A stretch of DNA of 35,098 bases from Cyanobacteria bacterium SZAS LIN-3. Lineage in GTDB: Bacteria > Cyanobacteriota > Vampirovibrionia > Obscuribacterales > Obscuribacteraceae. The notes under the pieces are model-generated. The model saw only the letters and a program-made list of their open reading frames with translations. It searched no databases and was not told the DNA's origin. The DNA is taken from contig JAFEAV010000069.1 of assembly GCA_018266215.1 (NCBI GenBank), positions 1 through 35,098 of the forward strand, given 5' to 3'. The position numbers and the translations under genes are program-made. Every line of letters starts with the position of its first letter. Within the stretch, counting starts at the first letter, position 1. Shown piece after piece: positions 8,555-17,576 of this stretch.

Positions 8555-9514
8555 ATGCCCCTAGCGCCCGCCCCCAGCAATAAATCCCCCTTCCGGGCCT
8601 TGGTACCGACCGGTCCCCGGTCCGCCGGTCTTGCCCTGGTGCTGGGTGCCGCCTCCGCAGCGCTTCTCTCCCTGCCCCTGGCACTCTCGCACACCTATCT
8701 TGTGCCAATTCTTCGCGGCACCGCCCTGGGTCAATTTCTGGAGCCGCACTTGATGGACGGACCCAGGGTAGTTGTCTGGACCTGGCAGCACAACGATGAT
8801 CTCTCTTTTCTCAATCCGGCTCGTACTGGTGTGGCGATATTCGTCGGTCGGCTGAGCTGCCGTGACAAGTCGATAAATTTTGAGCGCAATCTTTGTGCGG
8901 TGAAATTGCCCGAAGGGATTTACCGCGAAGCGGCAATCAGAGTGGAGCTGGATCAACCCGATTTGACCCAGAGCGAGGCTCTGACGGACCAGCTGAGTGA
9001 TCGCATTGTTGCTCTCGGCCTGGCCGGCTCCAGGCGTGTGTCGGCGGTACAGATTGATTGCGATGCCGGATTGAATGAGCGGCAGTTTTACGCCCGACTG
9101 CTGCACAAGGTGAGAGCTAAATTGCCGCCGGGAGTAAAGCTTTCCATGACGGCGCTGGCTTCATGGTGCCTGGATGATAACTGGATCCGAGCGGCTCATC
9201 TCCCGGTCGACGAAGTAGTGCCGATGCTCTTCAGCATGGGCATAGGCAGGGAGCAGGTGGCAAGTCGTCTCAGCCGCAGGGCCGCCCTTTCACCAGGGAC
9301 CTTTGCCGGCAGACTGGCCCCCGGACTGTCTTTGCAAGAACCGAACTCTTTTTCCCTGCTGGGCGCAAGATTGTCGCATTATCGCAGACTTTATTTATTC
9401 AGCTCGCGCGGTTGGAACCCTCGCCAGTTTGCCCGGGCTACAGAACTTTTGAAAACCGCCGGCAATCAGCCGCAGGAAAATCGACCCGCTGTTATCAGTC
9501 ATGTTATGAGGTAG
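8555..9514 (+). CDS. DUF3142-like membrane-anchored protein
   Basis: 319 residues. A hydrophobic segment at ~24-50 looks like an uncleaved anchor. The following region matches what I recall of DUF3142: a VVVWTWQ strand at ~71-77, then AVQIDCDAG (~167-175), then LSMTALASWC (~194-203), and VDEVVPMLFSMG (~213-224). Asp residues at strand ends and a TIM-barrel-like rhythm suggest a glycosidase-like fold, but no activity is established for the family. It begins ten bases after the M1 aminopeptidase stop and ends eight bases before the next gene, so it is part of the same transcript. Domain call from memory of the family. Confidence 0.65.
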   Translation: MPLAPAPSNKSPFRALVPTGPRSAGLALVLGAASAALLSLPLALSHTYLVPILRGTALGQFLEPHLMDGPRVVVWTWQHNDDLSFLNPARTGVAIFVGRLSCRDKSINFERNLCAVKLPEGIYREAAIRVELDQPDLTQSEALTDQLSDRIVALGLAGSRRVSAVQIDCDAGLNERQFYARLLHKVRAKLPPGVKLSMTALASWCLDDNWIRAAHLPVDEVVPMLFSMGIGREQVASRLSRRAALSPGTFAGRLAPGLSLQEPNSFSLLGARLSHYRRLYLFSSRGWNPRQFARATELLKTAGNQPQENRPAVISHVMR

Positions 9515-9522
9515 GAGGACGC

Positions 9523-11889
9523 ATGCACTTTTTCGGACGCAAATTTATAGGCTTATCTTCGTCCATTTTGCTGGCGGCACAGCTGGCCATCGGGCCTTTC
9601 GTTTGTCTGTCACCAGCGCAAGCATGCGGCCCATTTTTTGACGATACTCTCTTTTCCGGCTATTGCCACCCCAATCTGCCCCTGTCATTTTACGCCCGGG
9701 GCGCTCTGGGTGTGGTGCAACCAACCTATGCCAGGTCCTACCAGATTGTTGCCTATCGCTATTTGAGCGGCAAGCCTCTAAACGCTTCCGAGCAAAAGGC
9801 GTTTCTCGACTTCTGGCACAGCCGCCTCTCCGGCAACGGCTATGCAGTTCAGGATGACAGCAAGTTTTCCAGCGGTTGGCTGGCCGATCGCAATAAGATA
9901 CTGGGTGTGAGCGGCAAAAAAGATCAGTCCATATCGGTCTTTCGCAATTCCAGTGCCGATGGTTGGTCCATGTATCTCAACTGCCCGGCAGATGCCTTCA
10001 AAACAGCCTCCGCTACCCTGGCGCGCATTGTCTCCAAATACGGTGCCGACAGTGCCGTCTGTAAAGAATGGATCAAGGGCCAGGATGCAGTATTTTGCCA
10101 TTGCGCCGGTCCTTCCTACAATTACAGGACCAACAAGACCGATCCCGAGCCGGACTTCCCCCAGAAATTGCCCGAAAGCGCTCCGCTCGAGGTCAGGCAG
10201 GATCGCCAGTATCAGCTGGCCGCCGCCTATTTTTACGCCCAGAAGCTGGACGACGCGCTGACTTTATTTACTGCTATTTCGCAGGACAAGACCTCTCCCT
10301 GGCAGCACATTGGCGAATACATGGTGGCACGCACCCTGGTGCGTAAAGGCACCCTGAACAAAGCCAAAGGCGTCGATACCGAGTATCTCGGTCGGGCGAT
10401 GAAGGCTCTGAAGAAATTAGCAGAGGATCCCAGTTACAGTTCTTTCAAAAGCAGCATCGATGACCTGATTGCCTTCACCCGGGTGCGCCTGGACCCCATC
10501 GGTGCCTGTCACGATCTGGGCAAGGAGCTGAGCAATCCTTCCTCAGCGCCGGATCTGCAGCGCCGCATAGACGACTACATTTTTGTCCTGGACAGTCTCT
10601 TCAATCCGGACGCCGATCCCTATGGCGATCCCCCGGATCGCAATCTCAAAATTGCCGATGCCAAAGTCGGCAAAGCAATTCGCGAAGATGATCTCACCGA
10701 CTGGATCTGGTGCTTCTCCTCGATAGAGCCGTCGGAATTGGCCCATGCCGCCGAGCGCTTCAAAGCCACGGGCAATATTCCCTGGACTGTGGCTTATGCT
10801 TCCAAGCTCAAGGGCACCGAGCCGCAGGCCGGTCAGGTCCTGGCTGCCCTGGCGAAAGTTTCGAAGACCGATCCGGCTTTCGTCACCACTTCTTATCACC
10901 GCGCCAGAATGCTCTATGCCGCAGGCAAAGGACAGGAAGCGGAAGACGTTATCGCCGCGGCCCTGGCCTCGAGCAATCTCTCGCCCTCGGCTGCAAACGA
11001 TCTGTCATTGCTCAAGCTTGAGCATGCCTCCTCGCTTGATCAATTTTTCAAATTATCCTTCCGCGCACCTTATGCAATAGTGGGCGGCTCGGACAGTCAG
11101 GAATTGCCGGACAATTTTGATAAAGTGGAGTCGGCGACGAGCTTCCCAAAACTGGCTCCGGTGCTTTTGCCCAAGGCCGCTGAGGCCATTAATGGTTCAT
11201 TTCCGCTGGCTCATTTTGTCTCCGGTACGTCCTCGGCTAGCGTGCCGGCCCCATACCAGGCGCAGTTTGTACAGGCTGCTTTCACCAGGGCGGTGATGCT
11301 CAAGGATTATGCTACTGCGCTCAAGCTGACCGCTGCGATGAAAAAGTCCTATCCCAATCTAGTTAAATGCATGACTGATTTTGAAAAAGCCGGCAACGAT
11401 GAAGACCGAGAGTTCGCCGCTGCCTGTGCCATCCTCCGTTGTCCGGGGATGCGCCCGAGTGTTACCGGCGGTACCGGACGCGGCACTCCCTTTGCACAGA
11501 TTGATGACTTCCAGGACAACTGGTGGTCGGAGGATACAATTGTCGGCAGCGGCGACCGCGGCGGCAATATGCAGGACACCACTGATAAAACCGCCCTGCC
11601 TACGCCCTTCCTCAGCGCTTCTGACCGCTCCCAGGCTAAGGCTCAACTGGCAAAGCTGAAAGCCACCGGACAGGCGCCTAATTATCTGGGCAAAATAGTC
11701 ATCGCCTACGCCAAGGCTCATCCTGCCGACCCGCGGGTGCCGGAGGCACTGGCCATGACAGTCAAAGCCACACGTTTTGGCTCCAGCGACGAGAGCAAGA
11801 CGACGGCTGTGTCGACGCAGGCCTTCCAGATACTGCACAAGAAGTATCCGACAAATCCATTCACGAAGAAGACTCCATACCATTATTGA
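9523..11889 (+). CDS. Large secreted helical-repeat protein with ACGPFF N-terminus
   Basis: 788 residues from the ATG at 9523, which is preceded by a strong TAGGAGGA ribosome-binding site; an open frame upstream of this ATG overlaps the previous gene and is not used. Residues 1-33 are a signal peptide ending AQA before CGPFF, so the mature protein starts with cysteine. The -3 residue is Ala and not Leu, so lipidation is uncertain. From ~215 on the protein is helical with TPR-like pairs (for example around AAAYFYAQKLDDALTLF), consistent with a solenoid. A Gly-rich loop lies near residue 640-690. No catalytic motif recognised. It sits between the DUF3142-like gene and the HEAT-like gene in one operon. 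Confidence 0.75.
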   Translation: MHFFGRKFIGLSSSILLAAQLAIGPFVCLSPAQACGPFFDDTLFSGYCHPNLPLSFYARGALGVVQPTYARSYQIVAYRYLSGKPLNASEQKAFLDFWHSRLSGNGYAVQDDSKFSSGWLADRNKILGVSGKKDQSISVFRNSSADGWSMYLNCPADAFKTASATLARIVSKYGADSAVCKEWIKGQDAVFCHCAGPSYNYRTNKTDPEPDFPQKLPESAPLEVRQDRQYQLAAAYFYAQKLDDALTLFTAISQDKTSPWQHIGEYMVARTLVRKGTLNKAKGVDTEYLGRAMKALKKLAEDPSYSSFKSSIDDLIAFTRVRLDPIGACHDLGKELSNPSSAPDLQRRIDDYIFVLDSLFNPDADPYGDPPDRNLKIADAKVGKAIREDDLTDWIWCFSSIEPSELAHAAERFKATGNIPWTVAYASKLKGTEPQAGQVLAALAKVSKTDPAFVTTSYHRARMLYAAGKGQEAEDVIAAALASSNLSPSAANDLSLLKLEHASSLDQFFKLSFRAPYAIVGGSDSQELPDNFDKVESATSFPKLAPVLLPKAAEAINGSFPLAHFVSGTSSASVPAPYQAQFVQAAFTRAVMLKDYATALKLTAAMKKSYPNLVKCMTDFEKAGNDEDREFAAACAILRCPGMRPSVTGGTGRGTPFAQIDDFQDNWWSEDTIVGSGDRGGNMQDTTDKTALPTPFLSASDRSQAKAQLAKLKATGQAPNYLGKIVIAYAKAHPADPRVPEALAMTVKATRFGSSDESKTTAVSTQAFQILHKKYPTNPFTKKTPYHY

Positions 11890-11905
11890 CCAGGAGAAAT
11901 GGAAA

Positions 11906-12796
11906 TTGACTTTGCCACCATCGCTTAAACGGTTGACGGTACTCCTGACCATGAGCGGCTTCCTCTGCTGCGCTGCAATCGATTGCCGCGGGGAGGAGGC
12001 GGTGGGTTATTTGACCGAAAGCCGACTGGACAAGATGGTTGCAGCGCTCAATAAAAGTCAAAGTCGTATGCAGACGCTATCAAGCATGATCCAGATGTGC
12101 AGTCAGGTGATTTATCCAAGCAGCTCCAATATGATGATTTATCCTGACGACAAGACCCGCAAGCTCTACGAAAGAGCCGCTGCGGTGATTCGTGGTTGTG
12201 CGACAAAACCAACATTGAAGCTGGCATTGCAGTCGGACGATCATAACTTGCAGTACTGGGCACTGCGTCAGATCGGCCCCCGCGACAGAGATCTGATACC
12301 ACTGGTGCAAAACCTCACTGCGCCGGGCAAGTCACACTGCGCTAATGAGGCCCTGGAAACGCTGCGTCGGCTCAAGGTCGCTGAGACTAATATTGAAAAG
12401 CAGGTGGCGATCAGTAAAGACACCGATGTTTTGCTGCATCAAATACACGACGATAAGGAATTCAACCGGCGCCTTCTCGCTCTGCTAAACGATTCCTCTG
12501 CGGTGGTGCAGCAGAGTGCTCTCGACTTCATCGGATATAACTCCGGCATGGCCGAGATGTATCACAAAAAATTTGACGCCGCGATTTTTGATCGGACATT
12601 GGTCCTTTCTCGCGCTCCGTCTGCAACGCTGCGCCAGTCGGCGGTGTTTGCTCTGTTAGCCCTGCGAAAGTACGGTGATGATAAAGTTAAAAGCCGCTTG
12701 TCCGAACTTTTGCAGGATCAAGCCCCGGAAGTGCGCTCGCGGGCTGAGCAGGCGATGAAGGCAAGTGCTGCTGAGCAACCGGCGAAGGGCCCATGA
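11906..12796 (+). CDS. Secreted HEAT-like repeat protein
   Basis: 296 residues from a TTG start at 11906, chosen because AGGAG lies nine bases upstream and the product then opens with a signal peptide (hydrophobic LTVLLTMSGFLCCAAI). An out-of-frame ATG at 11899 and an upstream extension overlapping the previous gene were discarded. The mature protein has HEAT/armadillo-like helical hairpins, e.g. around QYWALRQIGPRDRDLIPLV, VQQSALDFIGYNSG and LRQSAVFALLALRKYG, ending with a typical EVRSRAEQAM unit. Such solenoids bind proteins; no partner is evident. Its stop overlaps the start of the kinase gene (ATGA), so the two are translationally coupled, and I infer they may work together. Confidence 0.75.
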   Translation: MTLPPSLKRLTVLLTMSGFLCCAAIDCRGEEAVGYLTESRLDKMVAALNKSQSRMQTLSSMIQMCSQVIYPSSSNMMIYPDDKTRKLYERAAAVIRGCATKPTLKLALQSDDHNLQYWALRQIGPRDRDLIPLVQNLTAPGKSHCANEALETLRRLKVAETNIEKQVAISKDTDVLLHQIHDDKEFNRRLLALLNDSSAVVQQSALDFIGYNSGMAEMYHKKFDAAIFDRTLVLSRAPSATLRQSAVFALLALRKYGDDKVKSRLSELLQDQAPEVRSRAEQAMKASAAEQPAKGP

Positions 12797-14568
12797 ACAT
12801 AGCGAACGACTCCCCCGGCTTCGACGGCGGCATGAGCGCTAAATTCTGGAAGTTGAAGCAGACCGATGGCGGCAACACCTTCGCCCAGTCTTCGCAATCA
12901 ACAGCGCGCGCCGGAGATAAATCCATCGATCTGGTGTCGGGTGCCACTATTGGTGGTGTGTACGGCATTATCGAGCTGATTGGTCGGGGCGGCATGGGTG
13001 AAGTCTACCTGGCCAGACACAAGACCCTCGGCAGACGTTGCGCCCTCAAAGTAATACCGCCGGACCAGGTGACTGATGAGAGTTGGCAGAGATTTCAGTT
13101 TGAGGCCAGGGTCGTAGCCAAACTCGACCATGCCAATTTGATCAAAGTCACCGACCTGGGTTTGCACGAGGGCTGTTTACCCTTTTATGCCATGGACTAT
13201 GTAGCCGGTCAAAATCTGGCCGATTATATCGCTCGGAAAGGACCGCTGCCTCTAGATCTCGCTATCGAAATTTTTAAACAGGTCTGCGACGGAGTTGAAT
13301 GCGCGCATCGCAGCAATATTTTGCACAGAGACCTCAAACCGGCCAATATTATGCTTGCCGCCCGGGCCTCATCCGCATCATCGATTTCTGCCGGCCGGCC
13401 GCAGGTTAAGGTGCTTGATTTTGGCCTGGCCAAGCTCACCAAACAAGATCGCGCCACCCAGAGTCTGACGGCTGTAGGTGATGTTTTCGGCAGTCCATCC
13501 TATATGAGTCCCGAGCAGTGCAGTGGTGAAAAACTCGATGCCCGCTCGGATCTCTATTCGCTTGGCTGTACTCTTTTTGAGTGCTTGACGGGTTCTCCTC
13601 CGTTTGTCGGGCAGGATGCCACCAGTGTAATTTTCGGACACCTGGAATCCGAACCGCCCAGCCTGGCAAAAGTCGCCGGCAGCGGTAAATTCCCGGCATC
13701 GATGGAAGTCGTCATGACTAAACTTTTGCGCAAGCGTCCCGCCGAGCGCTACCAGTCAATGCAGGAGCTCAAAAATGATCTCGAACTTGTTGCCGCCGGC
13801 AAAAATGTCGAAGACTATGTCCCGGCAAAAAAGGGGCACGAGAGAACTGCCCAGGCGACGGGCAGCAAATCCCCTCCCGCTGCGAGTGCTCCAGCCCCGG
13901 CCGCGGATACAGCCACTGGCGCTTCACGCCGCCTGCCTGTGGCATTGATCAGCGGCGGCGTATTCTTTCTTACGGCTTTGACCGCCGCCGCCTTCTATTT
14001 CACCCTGCCTACCGGCCCGGCTAAAACGACGGTGGTTTTGCCGAAAGCTCCTCCGGTGCAGGAAGTGACTGACTATGACATTGCTGGTGACACACTCACT
14101 AATGAGATTAATGTGCGGGTCAAGGTGGCCGAGCAGAGGCGGTCCAGGGATCCTTCTGCCAGTGTAGAAGGACTTGTCGGCTCTGAAGTATTCTTTGAGA
14201 AAGGCCTGAGGGCGATGGAGAGTGATAAGTTCAACGAGGGCTTGAAACTCTTTTCGCAGGTATTGAAGTTGATTCCCACGGAAGGGGCGAGCAAGACTTC
14301 CTGGCGAGCCGCCGGTACTCTCGTTGATCGCTGGCGTTACAGCTCCCTTGCTTATCAGCAAAGGGGGTGCTGTCAGTTGCAGGGGAAGAACTACAAAGCA
14401 GCTATTGCTGATTTCAGCAAAGCGATCGAGCTGCGACCTGATTATTCGGTCAACTATGTCAACCGCGCTAAAGCTCACTTCATGGTTGGTGAAAAGGCCC
14501 TCGGTGAAGCTGACATGCGGGCGGCAGCCCAGGTGGGCAGACCCAATAGCGGAGATGCGCTGCCATGA
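12793..14568 (+). CDS. Transmembrane Ser/Thr protein kinase with C-terminal TPR domain
   Basis: 591 residues. The kinase domain spans ~53-335 and is complete: glycine loop GRGGMGEV (64-71), Lys86 in ALKVI, catalytic HRDLKPAN (178-185), DFG (209-211), SPEQ in the activation segment (239-242). A Pro/Ala linker leads to one membrane helix at ~381-405. The ~185-residue tail beyond it carries at least one clear TPR (ADFSKAIELRPDYSVNYVNR, ~536-555) and another helical pair before it. By family topology the kinase is cytoplasmic and the TPR tail extracytoplasmic, a possible sensor. It overlaps the HEAT-like gene by four bases and ends two bases from the convergent kinase gene. It is a paralogue of the kinase at 22535-24613. 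Confidence 0.93.
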   Translation: MNIANDSPGFDGGMSAKFWKLKQTDGGNTFAQSSQSTARAGDKSIDLVSGATIGGVYGIIELIGRGGMGEVYLARHKTLGRRCALKVIPPDQVTDESWQRFQFEARVVAKLDHANLIKVTDLGLHEGCLPFYAMDYVAGQNLADYIARKGPLPLDLAIEIFKQVCDGVECAHRSNILHRDLKPANIMLAARASSASSISAGRPQVKVLDFGLAKLTKQDRATQSLTAVGDVFGSPSYMSPEQCSGEKLDARSDLYSLGCTLFECLTGSPPFVGQDATSVIFGHLESEPPSLAKVAGSGKFPASMEVVMTKLLRKRPAERYQSMQELKNDLELVAAGKNVEDYVPAKKGHERTAQATGSKSPPAASAPAPAADTATGASRRLPVALISGGVFFLTALTAAAFYFTLPTGPAKTTVVLPKAPPVQEVTDYDIAGDTLTNEINVRVKVAEQRRSRDPSASVEGLVGSEVFFEKGLRAMESDKFNEGLKLFSQVLKLIPTEGASKTSWRAAGTLVDRWRYSSLAYQQRGCCQLQGKNYKAAIADFSKAIELRPDYSVNYVNRAKAHFMVGEKALGEADMRAAAQVGRPNSGDALP

Positions 14569-14570
14569 TT

Positions 14571-16058
14571 TCAATTGCTCTGACTGAGCGATTGCTGCTG
14601 CAATTGTTGCAAATCTCTCTGTAATTCCTCGGCCCTGACGCATCTTTTTTCGAGAGATTCGGAGACGCAGCGGCTAACAATTTCGTTTAATACGGGACTG
14701 ACGGAAATGCCCAGAGCAAGCAAGTTCGGATCGTCCAGACCGTCGCGTTCACGGCCGGATAAGAGGTAGAACAGTGTGCAACCAAGGGCGTAAATATCAC
14801 TCTGCGGCAAGGTCTGTCCTTCGTATTGCTCGGGGGCTACATAGCCCTGTTTGCCTGCCACCCGCGATTTGCGCTCACCGATAAATTCATGGGCGACCGT
14901 AAAATCGATCAGTTTGATCAATCCATTTTGCTGGACGATTATGTTTTCCGGCGTGATATCGCCGTGAATAATGGGCGGTGAAAGGCCGTGCATATAGGCG
15001 ACTATTTCGCAGAGCTCAAGCGCGATGCGCACCGCCTGTGACTCCGGGCAGCGGCCGTGCCTGCCGACCTGGGTGCGCATATCGGTGCCGCGCACATACT
15101 CGAGCACCAGATAGCCGCGATAGTCCTCTTCGAAGGAGTCGAAAATTTTCATGATCCCCGGATGATTGACCTTGCTCAATATCAGGGCTTCGTCGCTGTA
15201 ATAATTACGTTCGAGCGCCTGGGCTCGCAGGCTGACCATGAGTGTGGGCAAGACATACTCTTTCAAGACTACCTGTTTCTCGTCTGAAAAGGGCAGTGCC
15301 TGGTCGCGGACATTAGCCAGATAGGCTCGACCCTGGCCCCCTGCGCCGATTTCGCGGATGATTTCATATCTTCCGTCGCCGATCCTATCGCCGTTATCGA
15401 GCGGTCCCATGCGCTTGCGTTTGCCAGAAGCGTCCAGGGTTTCCAGCCAGAGATTGGTGTAGCTGATATCTCTGGTCACATTGCTGTGACCTTCGGCGTT
15501 GAGCTTGAGTTCGGCCTGTGGAGCATAGCGGATCAAGCCGTCCATCAGGTCTTCCCGGGCAACCCAGCAAAATGCGTTCTCGTTCGACAGCTTAAATGAA
15601 ACATTGAGGTTGGAGTTTATTACGATCCAGCTTTTGCCGGGCTCGAGCATCGGCAATTCTTCCACCGATTTTATTTCCTTCCATGTGACCATATACTCAA
15701 ATGCTTCGGAGGCCCGGTCTTCGAGCCGACCCAGGGAAAGCCCATGGGCGGAAATGTCGAGTAATTTCAGTCTACGGTGCTCTCGTCTGTGCAACCAAAA
15801 GAAGGTAATGCCCGTGGCCAGTATGATTGAACAAACAAGCCAGAGCGGCCAGAAATGAACGAATATGGCGGAGATCGCGCTCGTCAGGTCGATAGACCGG
15901 CGCAATATAAGAACAAAGGCCGCGGTAAACCAGAGCGGAATCAAGGCCACGCCGGCGGCTATGAAGAGTTTGCTGTAATCGTCCGGCAGGCTGACTATAA
16001 CTTTATGTTCTTTATTTGTGATTTTTGCATCTTCATCGCGGAAGGCATCTTTCAACAT
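14571..16058 (-). CDS. Membrane-anchored Ser/Thr kinase with atypical catalytic loop (HGD, DFT)
   Basis: 495 residues. Two membrane helices (~31-53 and ~61-89) are followed by a ~110-residue beta-rich region and a kinase domain (~231-490). The glycine loop is GAGGQG (238-243) and Lys266 sits in VVLKEYV. The catalytic loop reads HGDITPEN (365-372): Asp367 and Asn372 are kept, but Arg is Gly and the usual Lys is Thr. The metal-binding motif is DFT (385-387) instead of DFG. APEQ is present. The key Asp, Asn and Lys residues suggest it can still bind ATP and may be active, with altered regulation. It starts one base after the stop of the upstream paralogous kinase and is the last gene of the MltG operon. 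Confidence 0.88.
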   Translation of the reverse strand: MLKDAFRDEDAKITNKEHKVIVSLPDDYSKLFIAAGVALIPLWFTAAFVLILRRSIDLTSAISAIFVHFWPLWLVCSIILATGITFFWLHRREHRRLKLLDISAHGLSLGRLEDRASEAFEYMVTWKEIKSVEELPMLEPGKSWIVINSNLNVSFKLSNENAFCWVAREDLMDGLIRYAPQAELKLNAEGHSNVTRDISYTNLWLETLDASGKRKRMGPLDNGDRIGDGRYEIIREIGAGGQGRAYLANVRDQALPFSDEKQVVLKEYVLPTLMVSLRAQALERNYYSDEALILSKVNHPGIMKIFDSFEEDYRGYLVLEYVRGTDMRTQVGRHGRCPESQAVRIALELCEIVAYMHGLSPPIIHGDITPENIIVQQNGLIKLIDFTVAHEFIGERKSRVAGKQGYVAPEQYEGQTLPQSDIYALGCTLFYLLSGRERDGLDDPNLLALGISVSPVLNEIVSRCVSESLEKRCVRAEELQRDLQQLQQQSLSQSN

Positions 16059-16059
16059 C

Positions 16060-17553
16060 TCAATGAACCCTCGCTTTGTTATCCTGCCGCGCCTCTTCCA
16101 GGCGGCGGATTAGCTCGGTGGTGTCATGGATTCGTTCATGTTTGTCGGCACGCAGGCAGTCGGCAATGAGGCGGGCCAATCGAGGCGATCTGGCTTTTAC
16201 TACCGCTGCCAGGGCATTGCCTTCGTATGGTTTGGGGTCCTCACCGGTTGTGAGATAAAACAAGACTCCGCCCAGCGAATAAATATCGCTCTCCGGACTG
16301 GTCTTGCCTTTGATCTGCTCAGGCGCCATATAAGCAATCTTGCCGATGACGGTACCGGTGGCGGTGCTGAGAAAAGTAGAGGAGGCCCCGAAGTCGATCA
16401 CCTTAATTTTGGCATCGGCCGAGAGAATCAAATTTTCAGGTGTAAAATCTCTGTGTACAACCGGTGTTTCCAGCTTGTGTAAATAGTCGAGGATGCGGGC
16501 CATCTGCAGTCCCCAGTCAATGATTATATTTTCCGCGACCGCGCCTTTTTCTTTGACGAAGGTTCGCAGGGTACGACCCGGGATATGTTCGAGCATCAAA
16601 TAGTATCGACCGTCTTCCACAAAATAGTCAAAGATTTTGACAATACGAGGGTGGCTCAGTCCGCTCAGCAGGAGGGATTCGCGCTTAAAAAGCTCGGCTG
16701 CTTTGACCGAGGCCTCAGAGCTGGGATTGCCTGGCAGCACCGATTCTTTCAGGACTACGGTCTTAAATCTTTGATGCTGGGCCAGATAGACCGCCGACAT
16801 GCCACCACTGGCGATCTGCCCCAGGATAGTCAGCTGTCCGTCCAGCAGTTTCTGTCCCTGTTCCAGGGGCACAAAAGACGTCGGAGCGAAGCGCCGCTCC
16901 AGATTGCTTTGCCAGAGCTCGGTAAAATCAAAGGGATCGATTTCGTCTTTCTCTCTACGACCAATGGCAGCCCTGGCCTCAAGGGGCCATATTTGCGTGC
17001 GGCTGTTATAAAAGAGAGCGATATTGATCAGCGCTGTCAGTGTTTCTTGAGAGAGGGCATTGAGCTCCAGCGAGAGCTTGCGTCCGTCTGTGTAATACAA
17101 AACAAGCTCGTTTGCTTCCAGGGAAGGCTTTCCGTTTCTGGCGAAGGTGATACTTATAAGCGAGCGCCAGGGAAAGTCATCGGGTACAGGCAGCAAGCGG
17201 CGGGAAATGGTCAGATTGGTGGCATCCATCGTTACAAGGGCGCTGGATAAGCCCGTAGCAAGCAGCAGTCCCAGACCTATAAGTGCAAGTGCTACCGGTA
17301 CCAAAAAGAAAAAGTAAACCATATGCACCATGAATAAATAGATGCTGAAGCCCACCAGCACCATGGCAAAGATGGCTGTCATGAAAGGAAGCGGATCATT
17401 TTCCTCCGCCTGCAGCAATCGTGTACAGAAGTTTTTAACAGGGATCAGGGCCTTCTGAAGCCAGGGGAAGCCGGCGTACCGGTGATAACTGAAGCGCACC
17501 ACCGGGGGTGCGAAGGCCGGACTGAGGCTGGAATGTTCTGTCGGAAACGGCAA
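16060..17553 (-). CDS. Membrane-anchored Ser/Thr kinase, tandem paralogue
   Basis: 497 residues with the same build as its downstream neighbour: two membrane helices (~57-77 and ~79-103), a beta-rich region containing a PH-like stretch around residues 125-175, and a kinase domain (~241-495). Glycine loop ASGGMS (248-253), Lys269 in VVLKES, catalytic loop HRDFTPEN (367-374), DFG (387-389), APEQ. The Lys of the usual HRDLKPEN is Thr here too, so this substitution is shared by both copies, while HRD and DFG are normal in this one. The topology puts the kinase at the C-terminus in the cytoplasm, without a large extracytoplasmic sensor. It lies 23 bases downstream of mltG. Confidence 0.9.
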   Translation of the reverse strand: MPFPTEHSSLSPAFAPPVVRFSYHRYAGFPWLQKALIPVKNFCTRLLQAEENDPLPFMTAIFAMVLVGFSIYLFMVHMVYFFFLVPVALALIGLGLLLATGLSSALVTMDATNLTISRRLLPVPDDFPWRSLISITFARNGKPSLEANELVLYYTDGRKLSLELNALSQETLTALINIALFYNSRTQIWPLEARAAIGRREKDEIDPFDFTELWQSNLERRFAPTSFVPLEQGQKLLDGQLTILGQIASGGMSAVYLAQHQRFKTVVLKESVLPGNPSSEASVKAAELFKRESLLLSGLSHPRIVKIFDYFVEDGRYYLMLEHIPGRTLRTFVKEKGAVAENIIIDWGLQMARILDYLHKLETPVVHRDFTPENLILSADAKIKVIDFGASSTFLSTATGTVIGKIAYMAPEQIKGKTSPESDIYSLGGVLFYLTTGEDPKPYEGNALAAVVKARSPRLARLIADCLRADKHERIHDTTELIRRLEEARQDNKARVH

Positions 17554-17576
17554 AGCCAGACCTTCCCTTGCTTAAC

